Shown here: positions 7,550 through 15,694 of the stretch, in pieces
Layout of the letters: each line of letters opens with the position of its first letter
Numbering within the stretch: position 1 is the first letter of the stretch
NCBI GenBank assembly: GCA_050181295.1
Contig: JBFXDI010000002.1
Location: forward strand, 4,138-68,137
Direction: 5' to 3'
DNA: 64,000 nucleotides
DNA from: JBFXDI01 sp050181295
Lineage (GTDB): Bacteria > Pseudomonadota > Alphaproteobacteria > Rhizobiales > Aestuariivirgaceae
Notes under the pieces: model-generated
What the model was told of the DNA's origin: nothing
Databases searched by the model: none
Seen by the model: only the letters and a program-made list of their open reading frames with translations
Position numbers and translations under genes: made by a program

Positions 7550-8272
7550 TCAGGCGGCGGCGTTCGCCGCGCGGGCGTGGCCGGATCCGAGCCAGCGCGT
7601 CAGAAAACCGTCGAGCCACGAGGCCACGGCGCGGTCGTGCACCAGATTGCCGTCCAGATGGGCGGTGCGCGGCTGGGCGCCCGGTATGGCGAAGCGGTGG
7701 GAGGCTCTCACCGTCCAGCGGTGCATCATGGCGCGCGTCACCTCGGGATGGAACTGGAGCCCGTAGGCCGTGTCGCCATAGCGGTAGGCCTGGTTCGGAA
7801 AATCGTCGCCCTCCGCCAGCAGCACGGCGCCCCGCGGCACCTCGAAGCCCTCCCGGTGCCAGTGGTAGACGTGGTCGGGCCAGGAGCCGTACCGGCGGCC
7901 GTGCTCGGTGGGCCGGATCGGGTAGTACCCGATCTCGGCCCGGCCTTGCGGGTGCGGCGACACCCTGGCGCCGAGCTGGCGGGCCAGAAGCTGGCCCCCG
8001 AGGCAGATGCCGAGATAGGGAACCTCCTCCTTGAGCGGCGTCGCCAGCCAGTCGATCTCCTTGCGGATGAAGTCGAGCTCCTGGCAGTCGTTGGCGCTCA
8101 TGGGGCCGCCGAACACCACGACGCCCGCATAGCCGCCGAGCGAGCGGGGCAGGGGCTGGCCCATGCAGGGACGGCGGATGTCGAGCCCAAATCCCCGCTG
8201 GCTCAAGAGCCGTCCGACGCGGCCGGGCGTCGAGGTCGGCTGGTGGACGATGACAAGAATCCGATCACGCAT
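7550..8272 (-). CDS. Class I glutamine amidotransferase-like protein
   Basis: The 240-residue protein has the class I amidotransferase triad: the nucleophile C90 in LGICLGGQLLA and H175/E177 in QFHPEVT. FGGPMS at about 54-59 supplies the oxyanion region. It resembles the stand-alone GuaA-like amidotransferases that process glutamine or gamma-glutamyl compounds (for example PuuD-like or YfeJ-like proteins). The start at MRDRILVIV (8272) is preferred because homology begins there; another ATG at 8368 has a GGAG before it and would add 32 residues. The roughly 200 bases between this gene and the terminator at 7.3 kb hold nothing recognisable. Confidence 0.85.
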   Translation of the reverse strand: MRDRILVIVHQPTSTPGRVGRLLSQRGFGLDIRRPCMGQPLPRSLGGYAGVVVFGGPMSANDCQELDFIRKEIDWLATPLKEEVPYLGICLGGQLLARQLGARVSPHPQGRAEIGYYPIRPTEHGRRYGSWPDHVYHWHREGFEVPRGAVLLAEGDDFPNQAYRYGDTAYGLQFHPEVTRAMMHRWTVRASHRFAIPGAQPRTAHLDGNLVHDRAVASWLDGFLTRWLGSGHARAANAAA

Positions 8273-8490
8273 GAGGGGCAAGGTGCCTTCCGACGCAACC
8301 CGTGCCGGCACAAGCGCTCCCGGCGAATCGCCGTCCTGCGCCGTGCCGATGGCGAAACATGATGCCATGCTCCAACCGTTTCCGTCGAGCCTGCGCTCCA
8401 GAACTGTCGCGGGGCTGGAGGAAAGCCAGGGGGATTTTGCGGCCGGACGCTATGGCCCGGCGGCTGAACGGGAGGTGAACCGGCGGGCCT

Positions 8491-9300
8491 TCAGGTGTTC
8501 CGCTTCGGGGCCTGGATCAGCCGCACGATCGGCAGCAGGATGCGGTTCGGAATATAGCGGGAGGCATAGGCGGACAGGCCGGACGACAAATCCGGGAAGG
8601 CCAGGCGCTGGCCGCGGCGGAAGGCGCGCCAGCCGGCAACCGCGCAGTCCATCGACGTCACCTGCGGGATGCCACGATAGACCTTGGAGGCGTTCATGCC
8701 GGCGCGCGCCTGAAATCCCGTCGGCACCGGGCCCGGACAGAGCGCCGTGACGGTGACGCCGGTGCCCCGATACTCGGTCGCCAGCGCCTCGCTCCAGGAG
8801 AGGATGAAGGCCTTGCTGGCGAAATAGGTCGCCATGTAGGGGCCTGGCAGGAAGCCCGCCACCGAGCAGACATTGAGAAGGCCGCCCGAGCCCTTGCGGC
8901 GCATGGCGGGAAGATAGCGGAGCGACAGATCGACGAGGGTTCGGACATTGAGATCGACGATGCCGAGCTGGTCCTCGCGCGAGAGTTCGCCCGCCGGCCC
9001 GAAGAGGCCGTAGCCCGCGTTGTTGACGATCACGTCGGGTTCGATCCCCCGCCCTTCAAGCTCTTCCTCGAGCTGCCCGGCCGCGCCGTGGTCGCCGAGG
9101 TCGAGCGCGATCGCCAAGGGTGACTGGCCGGTCTGGGCGTTGATGACGCCCGAGACGCGATGGATTTCTCCCTCCCGGCGCGCGACCAGGACGAGGCGGT
9201 GGCCCTCGCGGGCGAGCAGATGCGCGAAGGCTTCGCCGATGCCGCTCGAGGCGCCCGTGACGAGTATGGTTTGCGTTTCGCCGTCCCGCGTCTGCGCCAT
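8491..9300 (-). CDS. Short-chain dehydrogenase/reductase (SDR)
   Basis: This 269-residue protein is a classical SDR: cofactor motif TGASSGIG at 15-22, an NNAG motif at about 93-96 and the catalytic YFASK (Y-x3-K). It uses NAD(P)H to reduce or oxidise an unidentified carbonyl or alcohol substrate. The C-terminal region ending in RYIPNRILLPIVRLIQ looks amphipathic and could touch the membrane. It is followed upstream on the same strand by a second, shorter SDR, 21 bases away, with which it is probably co-transcribed. Confidence 0.9.
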   Translation of the reverse strand: MAQTRDGETQTILVTGASSGIGEAFAHLLAREGHRLVLVARREGEIHRVSGVINAQTGQSPLAIALDLGDHGAAGQLEEELEGRGIEPDVIVNNAGYGLFGPAGELSREDQLGIVDLNVRTLVDLSLRYLPAMRRKGSGGLLNVCSVAGFLPGPYMATYFASKAFILSWSEALATEYRGTGVTVTALCPGPVPTGFQARAGMNASKVYRGIPQVTSMDCAVAGWRAFRRGQRLAFPDLSSGLSAYASRYIPNRILLPIVRLIQAPKRNT

Positions 9301-9321
9301 GCCCGTCCGCCCCTTTTCGCT

Positions 9322-9921
9322 TCAGCCGACCTTGATGACCTGCCCGGTGATGAGGCCCTCGACGCTCTTGGCGTAGGCGAGGCCGACGCGCTTCGAAGGC
9401 ACGGTCTCGTGGCCGGGAAAGAAGCCCGGATAGGCCGCGGCCGATTCATCGAGGAGCGCAGGGCTCACCACGTTGATGCGGATGCCGCGCGGCAGCTCGA
9501 TGGCAGCCGCCATCACGAAGCCCGCAAGCGCTGCGTTGACCGCCGAGGCGCTCGTCCCCTTGGGGATCGGGTCGCGGTCGAGGATGCCGCTGGTCAGCGT
9601 GAAGGAACCGCCGTCATTGAGGCTCGCGAGCCCGGCGAGCACGAGGTTCACCTGGCCCATGAGCTTGTTGTCGAGGCCCACCTTGAACTTCTCGTCCGTC
9701 ATCTCGGCGAGCGGCGCGAAGCTCACCTTGCCGGCGCAGCAGACGACCGCGTCCAGGCGCCCGAGCTTGCCATACATGGCCTCGATGGAGGCGCGGTCGC
9801 CGATGTCGACCTTGACGTCCTCGCCCTGGCGGCCGGCCTTCACGATCTCGTGGCGGGACCCAAGCTCTCCGAGCACCGCCAGTCCGATGGTGCCCGAGGC
9901 GCCTATGAGGGCGATCCTCAC
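9322..9921 (-). CDS. Short SDR-family protein without the catalytic tyrosine
   Basis: The 199-residue protein has the Rossmann start MRIALIGASGTIGLAVL and a CCAG motif (replacing NNAG). The catalytic Y-x3-K is missing: the corresponding segment reads TSASAVNAALAGFV. This matches a known subgroup of short alphaproteobacterial SDR-like proteins, so the loss appears to be a family trait and not decay. It may bind nucleotide without classical catalysis. Its start overlaps the trcR stop codon (9918-9921, ATGA), so it is translationally coupled to that regulator. Confidence 0.85.
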   Translation of the reverse strand: MRIALIGASGTIGLAVLGELGSRHEIVKAGRQGEDVKVDIGDRASIEAMYGKLGRLDAVVCCAGKVSFAPLAEMTDEKFKVGLDNKLMGQVNLVLAGLASLNDGGSFTLTSGILDRDPIPKGTSASAVNAALAGFVMAAAIELPRGIRINVVSPALLDESAAAYPGFFPGHETVPSKRVGLAYAKSVEGLITGQVIKVG

Positions 9922-10637
9922 GACCGGTCGCTCCCTGCGTCCTCGCTGTCCTTCAGCGGCTTGAGCTTCGCGAAGACGGTGTCGGGATTGTAGTCCTGAT
10001 TCTCCTTCTCCTCCCTGGCGGGCTCGGCCGCCGCGGGCTCGGGCCTGCGGGTCGTCTCGCTCGCGGGGAGCAGCGTGCGCACGGGCTCGGCGGAGGGCGC
10101 AGCGCCCCCGGCCTTGCGGGCCGCCTTCTGGACCGCGAGGTCGAGATCGAGCTGCGTGCAGAGGCCGAGCGTCACCGGATCGACCGGCTTGATGTTGCTG
10201 GCGTTCCAGTGGGTGCGGTCGCGGATGGCCTGGATGGTCGGCTTGGTGGTGCCGACGAGCTTCATGATCTGGGCGTCGGAAAGCTCGGGATGGTACCGCA
10301 GCAGCCAGGCGATGGCGTCCGGGCGATCCTGCCGGCGCGAGACGGGCGTGTAGCGCGGACCGCGCTTGGTCTTGGTGACGGGAATGCCGGTCTTGGTGAC
10401 GGAGATCTTCAGCCGGTAGGCCGGATCGCCCTCGCCCTTCTCGATCTCCTCGCGCGCGAGCTGCCCGCTTGCCACGGGGTCCAGCCCCTTGATGCCCTGC
10501 GCCACGTCGCCGTCGGCGATGCCCTTCACTTCGAGCTCGTGCAGGTGGCAGTAGTCGGCGATCTGGGGAAAGGTCAGCCTGGTGTTGTCGATGAGCCAGA
10601 CGGCGGTCGCCTTCGGCATCAGCGGTGCCATTGACAT
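9918..10637 (-). CDS. trcR: TrcR / DUF1013 family cell-cycle regulator
   Basis: The 239-residue protein matches the DUF1013 family conserved in alphaproteobacteria and annotated as TrcR. Recognisable parts are the MPKATAVWLIDNTRLTFPQI start, KRGPRYTPVSRRQDRPDAI, then a helix-turn-helix-like segment (LSDAQIMKLVGTTKPTIQAI, residues about 120-140). The C-terminal third is low-complexity and charged. An open frame extends about 90 codons further upstream, but AAGGACGACC before the ATG at 10637 and the start of homology decide this start. The family is thought to act in transcription; its molecular role is poorly described. Confidence 0.92.
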   Translation of the reverse strand: MSMAPLMPKATAVWLIDNTRLTFPQIADYCHLHELEVKGIADGDVAQGIKGLDPVASGQLAREEIEKGEGDPAYRLKISVTKTGIPVTKTKRGPRYTPVSRRQDRPDAIAWLLRYHPELSDAQIMKLVGTTKPTIQAIRDRTHWNASNIKPVDPVTLGLCTQLDLDLAVQKAARKAGGAAPSAEPVRTLLPASETTRRPEPAAAEPAREEKENQDYNPDTVFAKLKPLKDSEDAGSDRS

Positions 10638-10703
10638 GGTCGTCCTTCCTTCGAAACCGAACGGTTCCGATCCAAAGAGAGTTTCATGATTGGGATGGGG
10701 CCG

Positions 10704-10732
10704 TATATAAATCGCCGGCCGCCGGGGCGCAA
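10704..10732 (-). promoter_or_regulatory. Possible promoter of trcR
   Basis: On the minus strand TTGCGC (10727-10732), a 17-base spacer and TATATA (10704-10709) form a plausible housekeeping promoter about 70 bases upstream of the trcR start. Both boxes are imperfect. Confidence 0.4.
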
Positions 10733-10822
10733 TCGGTCTTGAGTGCCTGACGTGCGAAGTCGAACGGCCGTCGAGCCCAAGGTTCCGGCCGACCTCATGC
10801 CAATAAGGTGATAGGGGCGTGA

Positions 10823-10847
10823 GGAACGTCTTCAATTCCCTACGGTT
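10823..10847 (+). promoter_or_regulatory. Possible EcfG-type (general stress) promoter
   Basis: GGAAC (10823-10827), 17 bases, then GTT (10845-10847) matches the general pattern described for alphaproteobacterial EcfG-sigma promoters. It lies about 60 bases ahead of the start of the methionine-rich secreted protein, a sensible distance. The motif is short, so chance is possible. Confidence 0.45.
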
Positions 10848-10906
10848 TTCGGTCTGACGGCTCTGCACCAAGCAGGGCTGACTCCTCGAACCAAAAGGAA
10901 CACGAG

Positions 10907-11284
10907 ATGAGGACAACGATCGCGACGGCCGTGCTTTTTGGCTTGCTCGGCGTCACTTCGGCGTATGCCCAGGGAGTGACGTGCGACAAGGCCAGCATGG
11001 ACAAGATGAACTCCGACATCAGCGCCATGAACGGCGCTGGCCAGATGAAGGAAAAGAAGGATATGGCCATGAAGGAGATGATGTCGGCGCAGGAGGCCAT
11101 GGCCGCGAGCAAGATGGACGAATGCACGACGCATATGAACAACGCTATGCAGGCGATGCAGGGCTCAAGCATGGACGGCCAGTCTGGGCAGATGGACAGC
11201 TCCGGCCAGATGAACACGGCCGAGCCAACAGTCGGCACGAAGGACACCGAGAAGAACAAGGCTGACAGCCCGCAGCCGCAGTAA
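10907..11284 (+). CDS. Small secreted methionine-rich protein
   Basis: The 125-residue protein has a clear signal peptide (cleavage probably after AYA, residue 21). The mature part is very rich in methionine: 16 in about 104 residues, spaced through a helical region (for example MAMKEMMSAQEAM). It also has two cysteines (VTC and DEC) and a hydrophilic tail. I do not recognise a family. Methionine-rich periplasmic proteins often bind Cu(I) or act as a methionine-oxidation sink, but neither is shown here. AAGGAACACGAG precedes the ATG. A possible stress promoter lies upstream and a strong hairpin follows. Confidence 0.85.
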   Translation: MRTTIATAVLFGLLGVTSAYAQGVTCDKASMDKMNSDISAMNGAGQMKEKKDMAMKEMMSAQEAMAASKMDECTTHMNNAMQAMQGSSMDGQSGQMDSSGQMNTAEPTVGTKDTEKNKADSPQPQ

Positions 11285-11294
11285 ACCTCGACCA

Positions 11295-11329
11295 CCATGA
11301 AACCCCGGCCAACCGCCGGGGTTTCATGG
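11295..11329. terminator. Bidirectional terminator hairpin
   Basis: Perfect 15-base inverted arms at 11295-11309 and 11315-11329 with a five-base loop (CAACC). The GC core is CCCCGGC/GCCGGGG flanked by AAA/TTT. It lies between two convergent genes and would end transcription from both sides. Confidence 0.85.
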
Positions 11330-11337
11330 CGCTTCCT

Positions 11338-12327
11338 TCAGCCGGCCACGGCCACCGAGGCGCCGCCTTTTCCAGCCGAGGCCGCGATCGCCTGCATCAC
11401 CGCCACGGCATGGATGGCCTCCGGAGGCGCGATGCCGGGAAAGGATGCCCTGCCGGCGCAGGCGTCGGCGAAAGCCTCGAGCTCGGCCTTCAGCGTGTCG
11501 ACGCGGGGCAGGGCCTTTTGCTCGCGTTTTTTGCCGCCCGAGGGCAGCACCCAGAGCTCCGTCAGGTCGTCGATGGCGAAGGCGTTGGCGCTGGTGCCGT
11601 AGACGTTGCACCAGCAGGTGAAGGGGGCTGCGGCGATAGCGCCCATGTAGGCGGTGGCGCCGGAGGACAGGCGGAAGAGCGCCGAGGTGGTGTCGTCATT
11701 GTCCACTTTCAGCGCCCGACGCACGGCCTGCGCCCTCACTTCCTCGATGCGTCCGCCGAGCCAGGCCACGATGTCGATGACATGGATGCCGAGGCCGGCG
11801 AGCCCTCCGGCCGGACTCTCCTCGCGGCTCGCCCGCCAGTGGGCCTCGGTCCAGTTCATGGCGGAGGGGGCGGAGAAGTTGGTCTCGATATGGAGAAGGG
11901 TTCCGAACTCGCCCGCCTCCAGCATGCGCTTCAGCTCCACCGCGGCCGGGGCGAAGCGGCGGTTGTGGCCGACCGCGAGCACGACGCCCGCCGCCTCGCA
12001 GGCGCGGGCGGCCGTCTCGCCGCTTTCGGCCGTCATCGCAAAGGGCTTCTCCACGAACACATGCTTGCCGGCGCGCGCGGCTTCCGTGACCTGCGCGGCA
12101 TGGAGCGAGTGGGGCGTGGACAGGATGACAGCGTCGATGCCGGGATCGTCCAGCAACGCCCCGTAGCTGTCATAGGTCCTGGCGCCGAACTTTTCGGAAA
12201 AAGCCTTGCGCTTATCCGCCGAGCGGGAAAAGCCGCCGGCAATGGCGATGCTGTCGGACTTGCCGTGCACGGAGGAGGCGAGCTCGTCCGCCCACCAGCC
12301 GAGCCCGATCGAGGCGGCGCGCAGCAT
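11338..12327 (-). CDS. Gfo/Idh/MocA family oxidoreductase
   Basis: The 329-residue protein has an N-terminal NAD(P)-binding fold, the diagnostic EKP at residues 93-95 (FVEKPFAMT) and the GLGIHVIDIVAWL segment that carries the conserved active-site histidine and aspartate. Members oxidise or reduce sugars, inositols or related alcohols; the substrate is unknown. It forms a tight unit with a small membrane protein (TGATG overlap at 12327) and the Rieske oxygenase gene upstream, so the three may serve one catabolic route. Confidence 0.92.
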   Translation of the reverse strand: MLRAASIGLGWWADELASSVHGKSDSIAIAGGFSRSADKRKAFSEKFGARTYDSYGALLDDPGIDAVILSTPHSLHAAQVTEAARAGKHVFVEKPFAMTAESGETAARACEAAGVVLAVGHNRRFAPAAVELKRMLEAGEFGTLLHIETNFSAPSAMNWTEAHWRASREESPAGGLAGLGIHVIDIVAWLGGRIEEVRAQAVRRALKVDNDDTTSALFRLSSGATAYMGAIAAAPFTCWCNVYGTSANAFAIDDLTELWVLPSGGKKREQKALPRVDTLKAELEAFADACAGRASFPGIAPPEAIHAVAVMQAIAASAGKGGASVAVAG

Positions 12328-12656
12328 CAGTCCGTCTTGTCCTTATGCGTCCTGTCGCGGTCCTGCGCGCTGCCGTCGTCGTAGCCGTGCCGGCTGCTGT
12401 AGAAGACCGCCGCCATCAGGCCGCAGCCGACGAGCAGCGTGGCGATGATGCCGAAGGCCATGGAGCCCCAGCCGAAGCCCGAGATGTTGGCGCCGGCGCC
12501 GAGCTGCCAGCCATAGACCATGAAGGCGATCGAGACGCCGAGCAGCGCCAGAAGCGCGAGAAGGAGAATCTTCGAGCCCATGTCGAAGATATGGGCCCGG
12601 TGCTCCCCTCGCTGCAAGCCCCCGAACGGATCCTCGGAATGTGTCGCGGCCGCCAT
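12327..12656 (-). CDS. Small two-helix membrane protein, unknown
   Basis: This 109-residue protein has two hydrophobic segments (about residues 28-45 and 62-84) with a glycine-rich turn between (GAGANISGFGWGSMAFG) and a charged tail. I do not recognise a family. The ATG at 12656 is preferred over the GTG nine bases upstream. It lies five bases after the Rieske oxygenase gene and overlaps the oxidoreductase start by one base. Position suggests co-expression rather than a specific role. Confidence 0.75.
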   Translation of the reverse strand: MAAATHSEDPFGGLQRGEHRAHIFDMGSKILLLALLALLGVSIAFMVYGWQLGAGANISGFGWGSMAFGIIATLLVGCGLMAAVFYSSRHGYDDGSAQDRDRTHKDKTD

Positions 12657-12661
12657 GCACG

Positions 12662-13672
12662 TCACGACTGCAGGCCGAGCCAGTCCCTCACCTGGTTCTG
12701 GAAATAGGCCACGCCCTGCTCATGGCGGGGCGAGAGCGGCCCCGGGCTGTAGCTGCCGGTGGCGTAGTTCTTCTGGGTGTCGACGCAGACCTCGAAGTCC
12801 TCGGTCACGACCGCGAGATTGCGGCGGATGGTGTCGTCCTGGGCGGGGCGCGCCTGCTCCGAGCTGTCGGCGAAATAGAAGTTGTAGATGAGCTCGGTGC
12901 GGTTCTCGTCGAGCGGGTTGATGCGCGAGGTGTTCATGCCGCCGTCGAACAGCGAGAGCGTCCAGTTGGGCCACATCCAGAGCCACTTGCCGCGATAGAA
13001 AAGCCCGTCGCGCGGCGGAGCCGTCATGCGCACGAAGCCTTCGAGCGCCACGGTCGAGAATTTCTCGAAGTCGATAGCGGAGAAGAAGGCCGGATGGATG
13101 CCGGGGATATGGTAGCCCTCGACGAAATTGTCGGTGTAGGTCTTCCAGTTGGCGCCGAAGACCATGCGCTCCTCGCGGTAGTGGGCGTAGGTCTCGATGG
13201 GCTCCTCATCCAGCTCCTCGACGAGCGCGCCGAGTTGCTTGACCAACGGCTGGCGGGGATGGATGGCGGCAAAGAGAAGGCCGCGCCAGATTTCCAGCGA
13301 CACGGGCTCGAGCGGCCAGTCGCTCTTGTCGAAATCCGGATCCTCGCCGAACCAGGGCGCGTTCAGGAGCTTGCCCTCGTCGCTGTAGACCCAGTTGTGG
13401 TAGGGGCAGCGGATGGGGCCGCAGCGGCCGGTGCCCTCCGGCAGGAGCCTCGCGCCGCGATGCCGGCAGACATTGCGGAAGCCGCGGAGATTGCCGTCGC
13501 GGGCGCGGATGGCGAAGAGCCCAAGGCCCGCCACTTCGGTGCTGATGTAGCTCCCCGGCTCATCGAGCTTCGACACCGGTCCCAGAAGCTGCCAGCTCTT
13601 GGCGAAGATATCCGAGCGCTCGCGCGCGAAGACGCCGTTGTCGATGTAGAGGGCAGGGTCGAGATTTCGCAA
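12662..13672 (-). CDS. Rieske [2Fe-2S] ring-hydroxylating oxygenase alpha-type subunit
   Basis: The 336-residue protein has the Rieske ligands C-x-H in VCRHRG and C-x2-H in CPYHNW (about residues 69-93). The mononuclear-iron motif is TYTDNFVEGYHIPGIHP, where D-x3-(G)YHIPGIH supplies two histidines. The acidic residue bridging the two centres is in the DN of that motif. It is distinct from the Rieske protein at 4 kb and shorter. Substrate is unknown; the pattern fits aromatic or quaternary-amine oxygenases. No ferredoxin reductase is next to it. A short gap separates it from topoisomerase IB upstream. Confidence 0.9.
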   Translation of the reverse strand: MRNLDPALYIDNGVFARERSDIFAKSWQLLGPVSKLDEPGSYISTEVAGLGLFAIRARDGNLRGFRNVCRHRGARLLPEGTGRCGPIRCPYHNWVYSDEGKLLNAPWFGEDPDFDKSDWPLEPVSLEIWRGLLFAAIHPRQPLVKQLGALVEELDEEPIETYAHYREERMVFGANWKTYTDNFVEGYHIPGIHPAFFSAIDFEKFSTVALEGFVRMTAPPRDGLFYRGKWLWMWPNWTLSLFDGGMNTSRINPLDENRTELIYNFYFADSSEQARPAQDDTIRRNLAVVTEDFEVCVDTQKNYATGSYSPGPLSPRHEQGVAYFQNQVRDWLGLQS

Positions 13673-13753
13673 GGCTTGGGACCTCCAATTGAAATTGCGG
13701 CGGCAGTTTCCGTTATGCCGCGCGGCCTTGCAATGGGGGTCGCGAAGTCGCCG

Positions 13754-14779
13754 TCAGGGCTCCTGCGCCTCGAGAAAGCGCATGAGAGCGGTCTCGGCGC
13801 GGGTGAGGCCGGCTCTCGGCCGCGAGCCGACAAGGCTCGCCGCGAGGCTCTCCTCCTCGAAGGCGTCGAGGATGGTCGCGTGGATATAGCTCGAGCGGCA
13901 GACCGCAGGCGTGTTGTCGAGAAGGCCCGAGACCTCGCGGCAGATGGTGGCGAGCGCCTTGCGGCGCTCAGTCGCGGAGGCCGGCGGGAAGGCGCAGAGC
14001 AGTTCGAGCGCATGAGCGGAGGCGCGGAAGGTGCGGAAGTCCTTCGCGGTGACGTCGGCGCCCGTCGCCTCGCGCAGATAGGCGTTCAAGTCCTCCGCGG
14101 TCACGGGCTTGGCGATCCTTCCCTCGCGCTCCTTGAAGAGGCGCCGGCCGGGCACGTCCTTCAGCATGCCGATCCGCCGGGCGAGGCGCGCATCGTCGAT
14201 CGCCTTCACGATGTGCTTGCCGCCCTTGCCGCGGAAATCGAGATTGATGCGCTTTCCCTCCACGGTGGCGTGGCGCTTGAGAAGGGTGGCGGCGCCGCGT
14301 CCGCCTTCATCGCCCGCATAGGCCTCGTGGCCCGCCCGGAGCGCGGCGCGGTCGATCAAGGTCACGGCAGCGGCGATGATCGAGGGCCGCGACAGATGCC
14401 GGTCGCCGAGATGGCCGCGCAGGCCCTTCCTCAAGCCCGGAAGCGCGTCGCCCAGCTCCTTGAGGCGCGCGATCTTGCGGGCGGAGCGAATATGCTCCCA
14501 GTCCGGGTGATAGATATATTGCAGCCGCCCCGCCTCGTCGCGGCCGACCGCCTGGAGATGCGCCTCGGGCTCGGCGGCGATGCGCACCTCACGCCAGGCG
14601 GGCGGGATGACGATCTCGGAAATCCGGGCCTTCACGATGGGATCGCTCACGGCGTTGCCGGCGGCGTCGCGGATGGCGAAGCCCGTGCCATGGGGAACGC
14701 GGGTCAGTTCGAGGTCGTCCGTTTCGATTTTCTTGAGCTTCAGGCGCTTCAGAAGACGCCGCTCGCTGGCTTCGAGCAT
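13754..14779 (-). CDS. DNA topoisomerase IB (poxvirus-like)
   Basis: The 341-residue protein is a type IB topoisomerase. It has the bacterial N-terminal domain (YIYHPDWEHIRSARKIARL at about 88-107), the catalytic core with RGKGGKHI (about 183-190), and the nucleophilic tyrosine Y298 in CRSSYIHATILDAF. It relaxes supercoils by a 3'-phosphotyrosyl intermediate. The start MLEASERRLL (14779) is chosen since homologues begin there; the open frame extends 22 codons further. Such enzymes are common accessory topoisomerases in alphaproteobacteria. Confidence 0.93.
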   Translation of the reverse strand: MLEASERRLLKRLKLKKIETDDLELTRVPHGTGFAIRDAAGNAVSDPIVKARISEIVIPPAWREVRIAAEPEAHLQAVGRDEAGRLQYIYHPDWEHIRSARKIARLKELGDALPGLRKGLRGHLGDRHLSRPSIIAAAVTLIDRAALRAGHEAYAGDEGGRGAATLLKRHATVEGKRINLDFRGKGGKHIVKAIDDARLARRIGMLKDVPGRRLFKEREGRIAKPVTAEDLNAYLREATGADVTAKDFRTFRASAHALELLCAFPPASATERRKALATICREVSGLLDNTPAVCRSSYIHATILDAFEEESLAASLVGSRPRAGLTRAETALMRFLEAQEP

Positions 14780-14872
14780 GAAGATGGCCCTGCCCCGGTT
14801 TCCAAGCGCCGGTCCAACGCCCGTTCGCCCGCTGCAGTTCCGCACAGAGGCCGGAATGCTGCGCTTTGCGTC

Positions 14873-15544
14873 TCAGGCGTAGGCCACCCAACCGCGGAAG
14901 GCGAAGCCGGCGTAGAACAGGCTCACATCGGAGAACCCGGCGTCTCTCAGGAGCGCCTCGTCCTCCTCGGGCGAAAGGATCGGCAGTTGGGCGGCAATGG
15001 CCGCGCGCCCGGCTTCCGCTCTGGCGGGCTCGATGCCGGAGGAGACGGCGAAGGCCGCATAGCGCGACAGCCACCGCTCGCGCGCCTCGCCGGCTTGCGG
15101 GAAGCTCAGATGCGCCGCAACGAAGGGCGCGCCGGGTTTAAGCCTGCGGCGGACCTCCAGCAAGGTGCGGCGACGCTCTCCGGCGGGCACGAAGTGCAGG
15201 GTCAGGAGGCAGGCGGCCGCGTCGAACGGTCCTTCCGGCGCGACATCGACATATCCCTGATGCAGGCGCACCCGGGAAACGAGCGGCCCGAGCACGGTTT
15301 TCGCCAGCTTCAGCATCTCCGGCGCCGGGTCCACCCCGTCGAAGCGCCAGCCGGGCTCAGCCTCGGCGAAAGCCCTGAGCTCCAGGCCGCCGCCCGCGCC
15401 CAGAACCAGGACTCTCGCATCCCCCGGAGCCCGCTCCGCGAGAAGGAGCCGGGCCATGCGCTGCAGGTCGGCGAAACCCGGCACAAGCCGGGGCGGCCCT
15501 TCGGCGTAGCGCACCACGGCTTGAGGGTCGGCAAACGGGTCCAT
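14873..15544 (-). CDS. SAM-dependent methyltransferase
   Basis: The 223-residue protein has a class I methyltransferase fold: motif I VLVLGAGGGLELRAF (about 45-59), the acidic end of strand 2 in FDGVDPAPEML, and motif IV-like AAACLLTLHFVP. It transfers methyl from S-adenosylmethionine to an unknown small-molecule acceptor. The gene is read away from the imelysin operon; the 150 bases between them contain a ten-base palindrome TTTCCGGAAA (15586-15595) but no recognised operator. Confidence 0.87.
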   Translation of the reverse strand: MDPFADPQAVVRYAEGPPRLVPGFADLQRMARLLLAERAPGDARVLVLGAGGGLELRAFAEAEPGWRFDGVDPAPEMLKLAKTVLGPLVSRVRLHQGYVDVAPEGPFDAAACLLTLHFVPAGERRRTLLEVRRRLKPGAPFVAAHLSFPQAGEARERWLSRYAAFAVSSGIEPARAEAGRAAIAAQLPILSPEEDEALLRDAGFSDVSLFYAGFAFRGWVAYA

Positions 15545-15694
15545 GGGTCCTCTTGGGCGGTTAACCGGGAGGGCATCTAGGGCGCTTTCCGGAAAATTTC
15601 ACCCCACCAGGGATTGGGGCCAGGACGATTGACCGGCCAAGGGCGAAGGAGTAGTCGAGCGGAATACTCGGGAATAGCCTCGGAGGGTTCGGGC

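Noticed and set aside
12641..15580. 979-codon open frame on the plus strand
   Set aside because: It is antisense to the second Rieske oxygenase, topoisomerase IB and methyltransferase genes, which have clear motifs. High GC leaves such long shadows.
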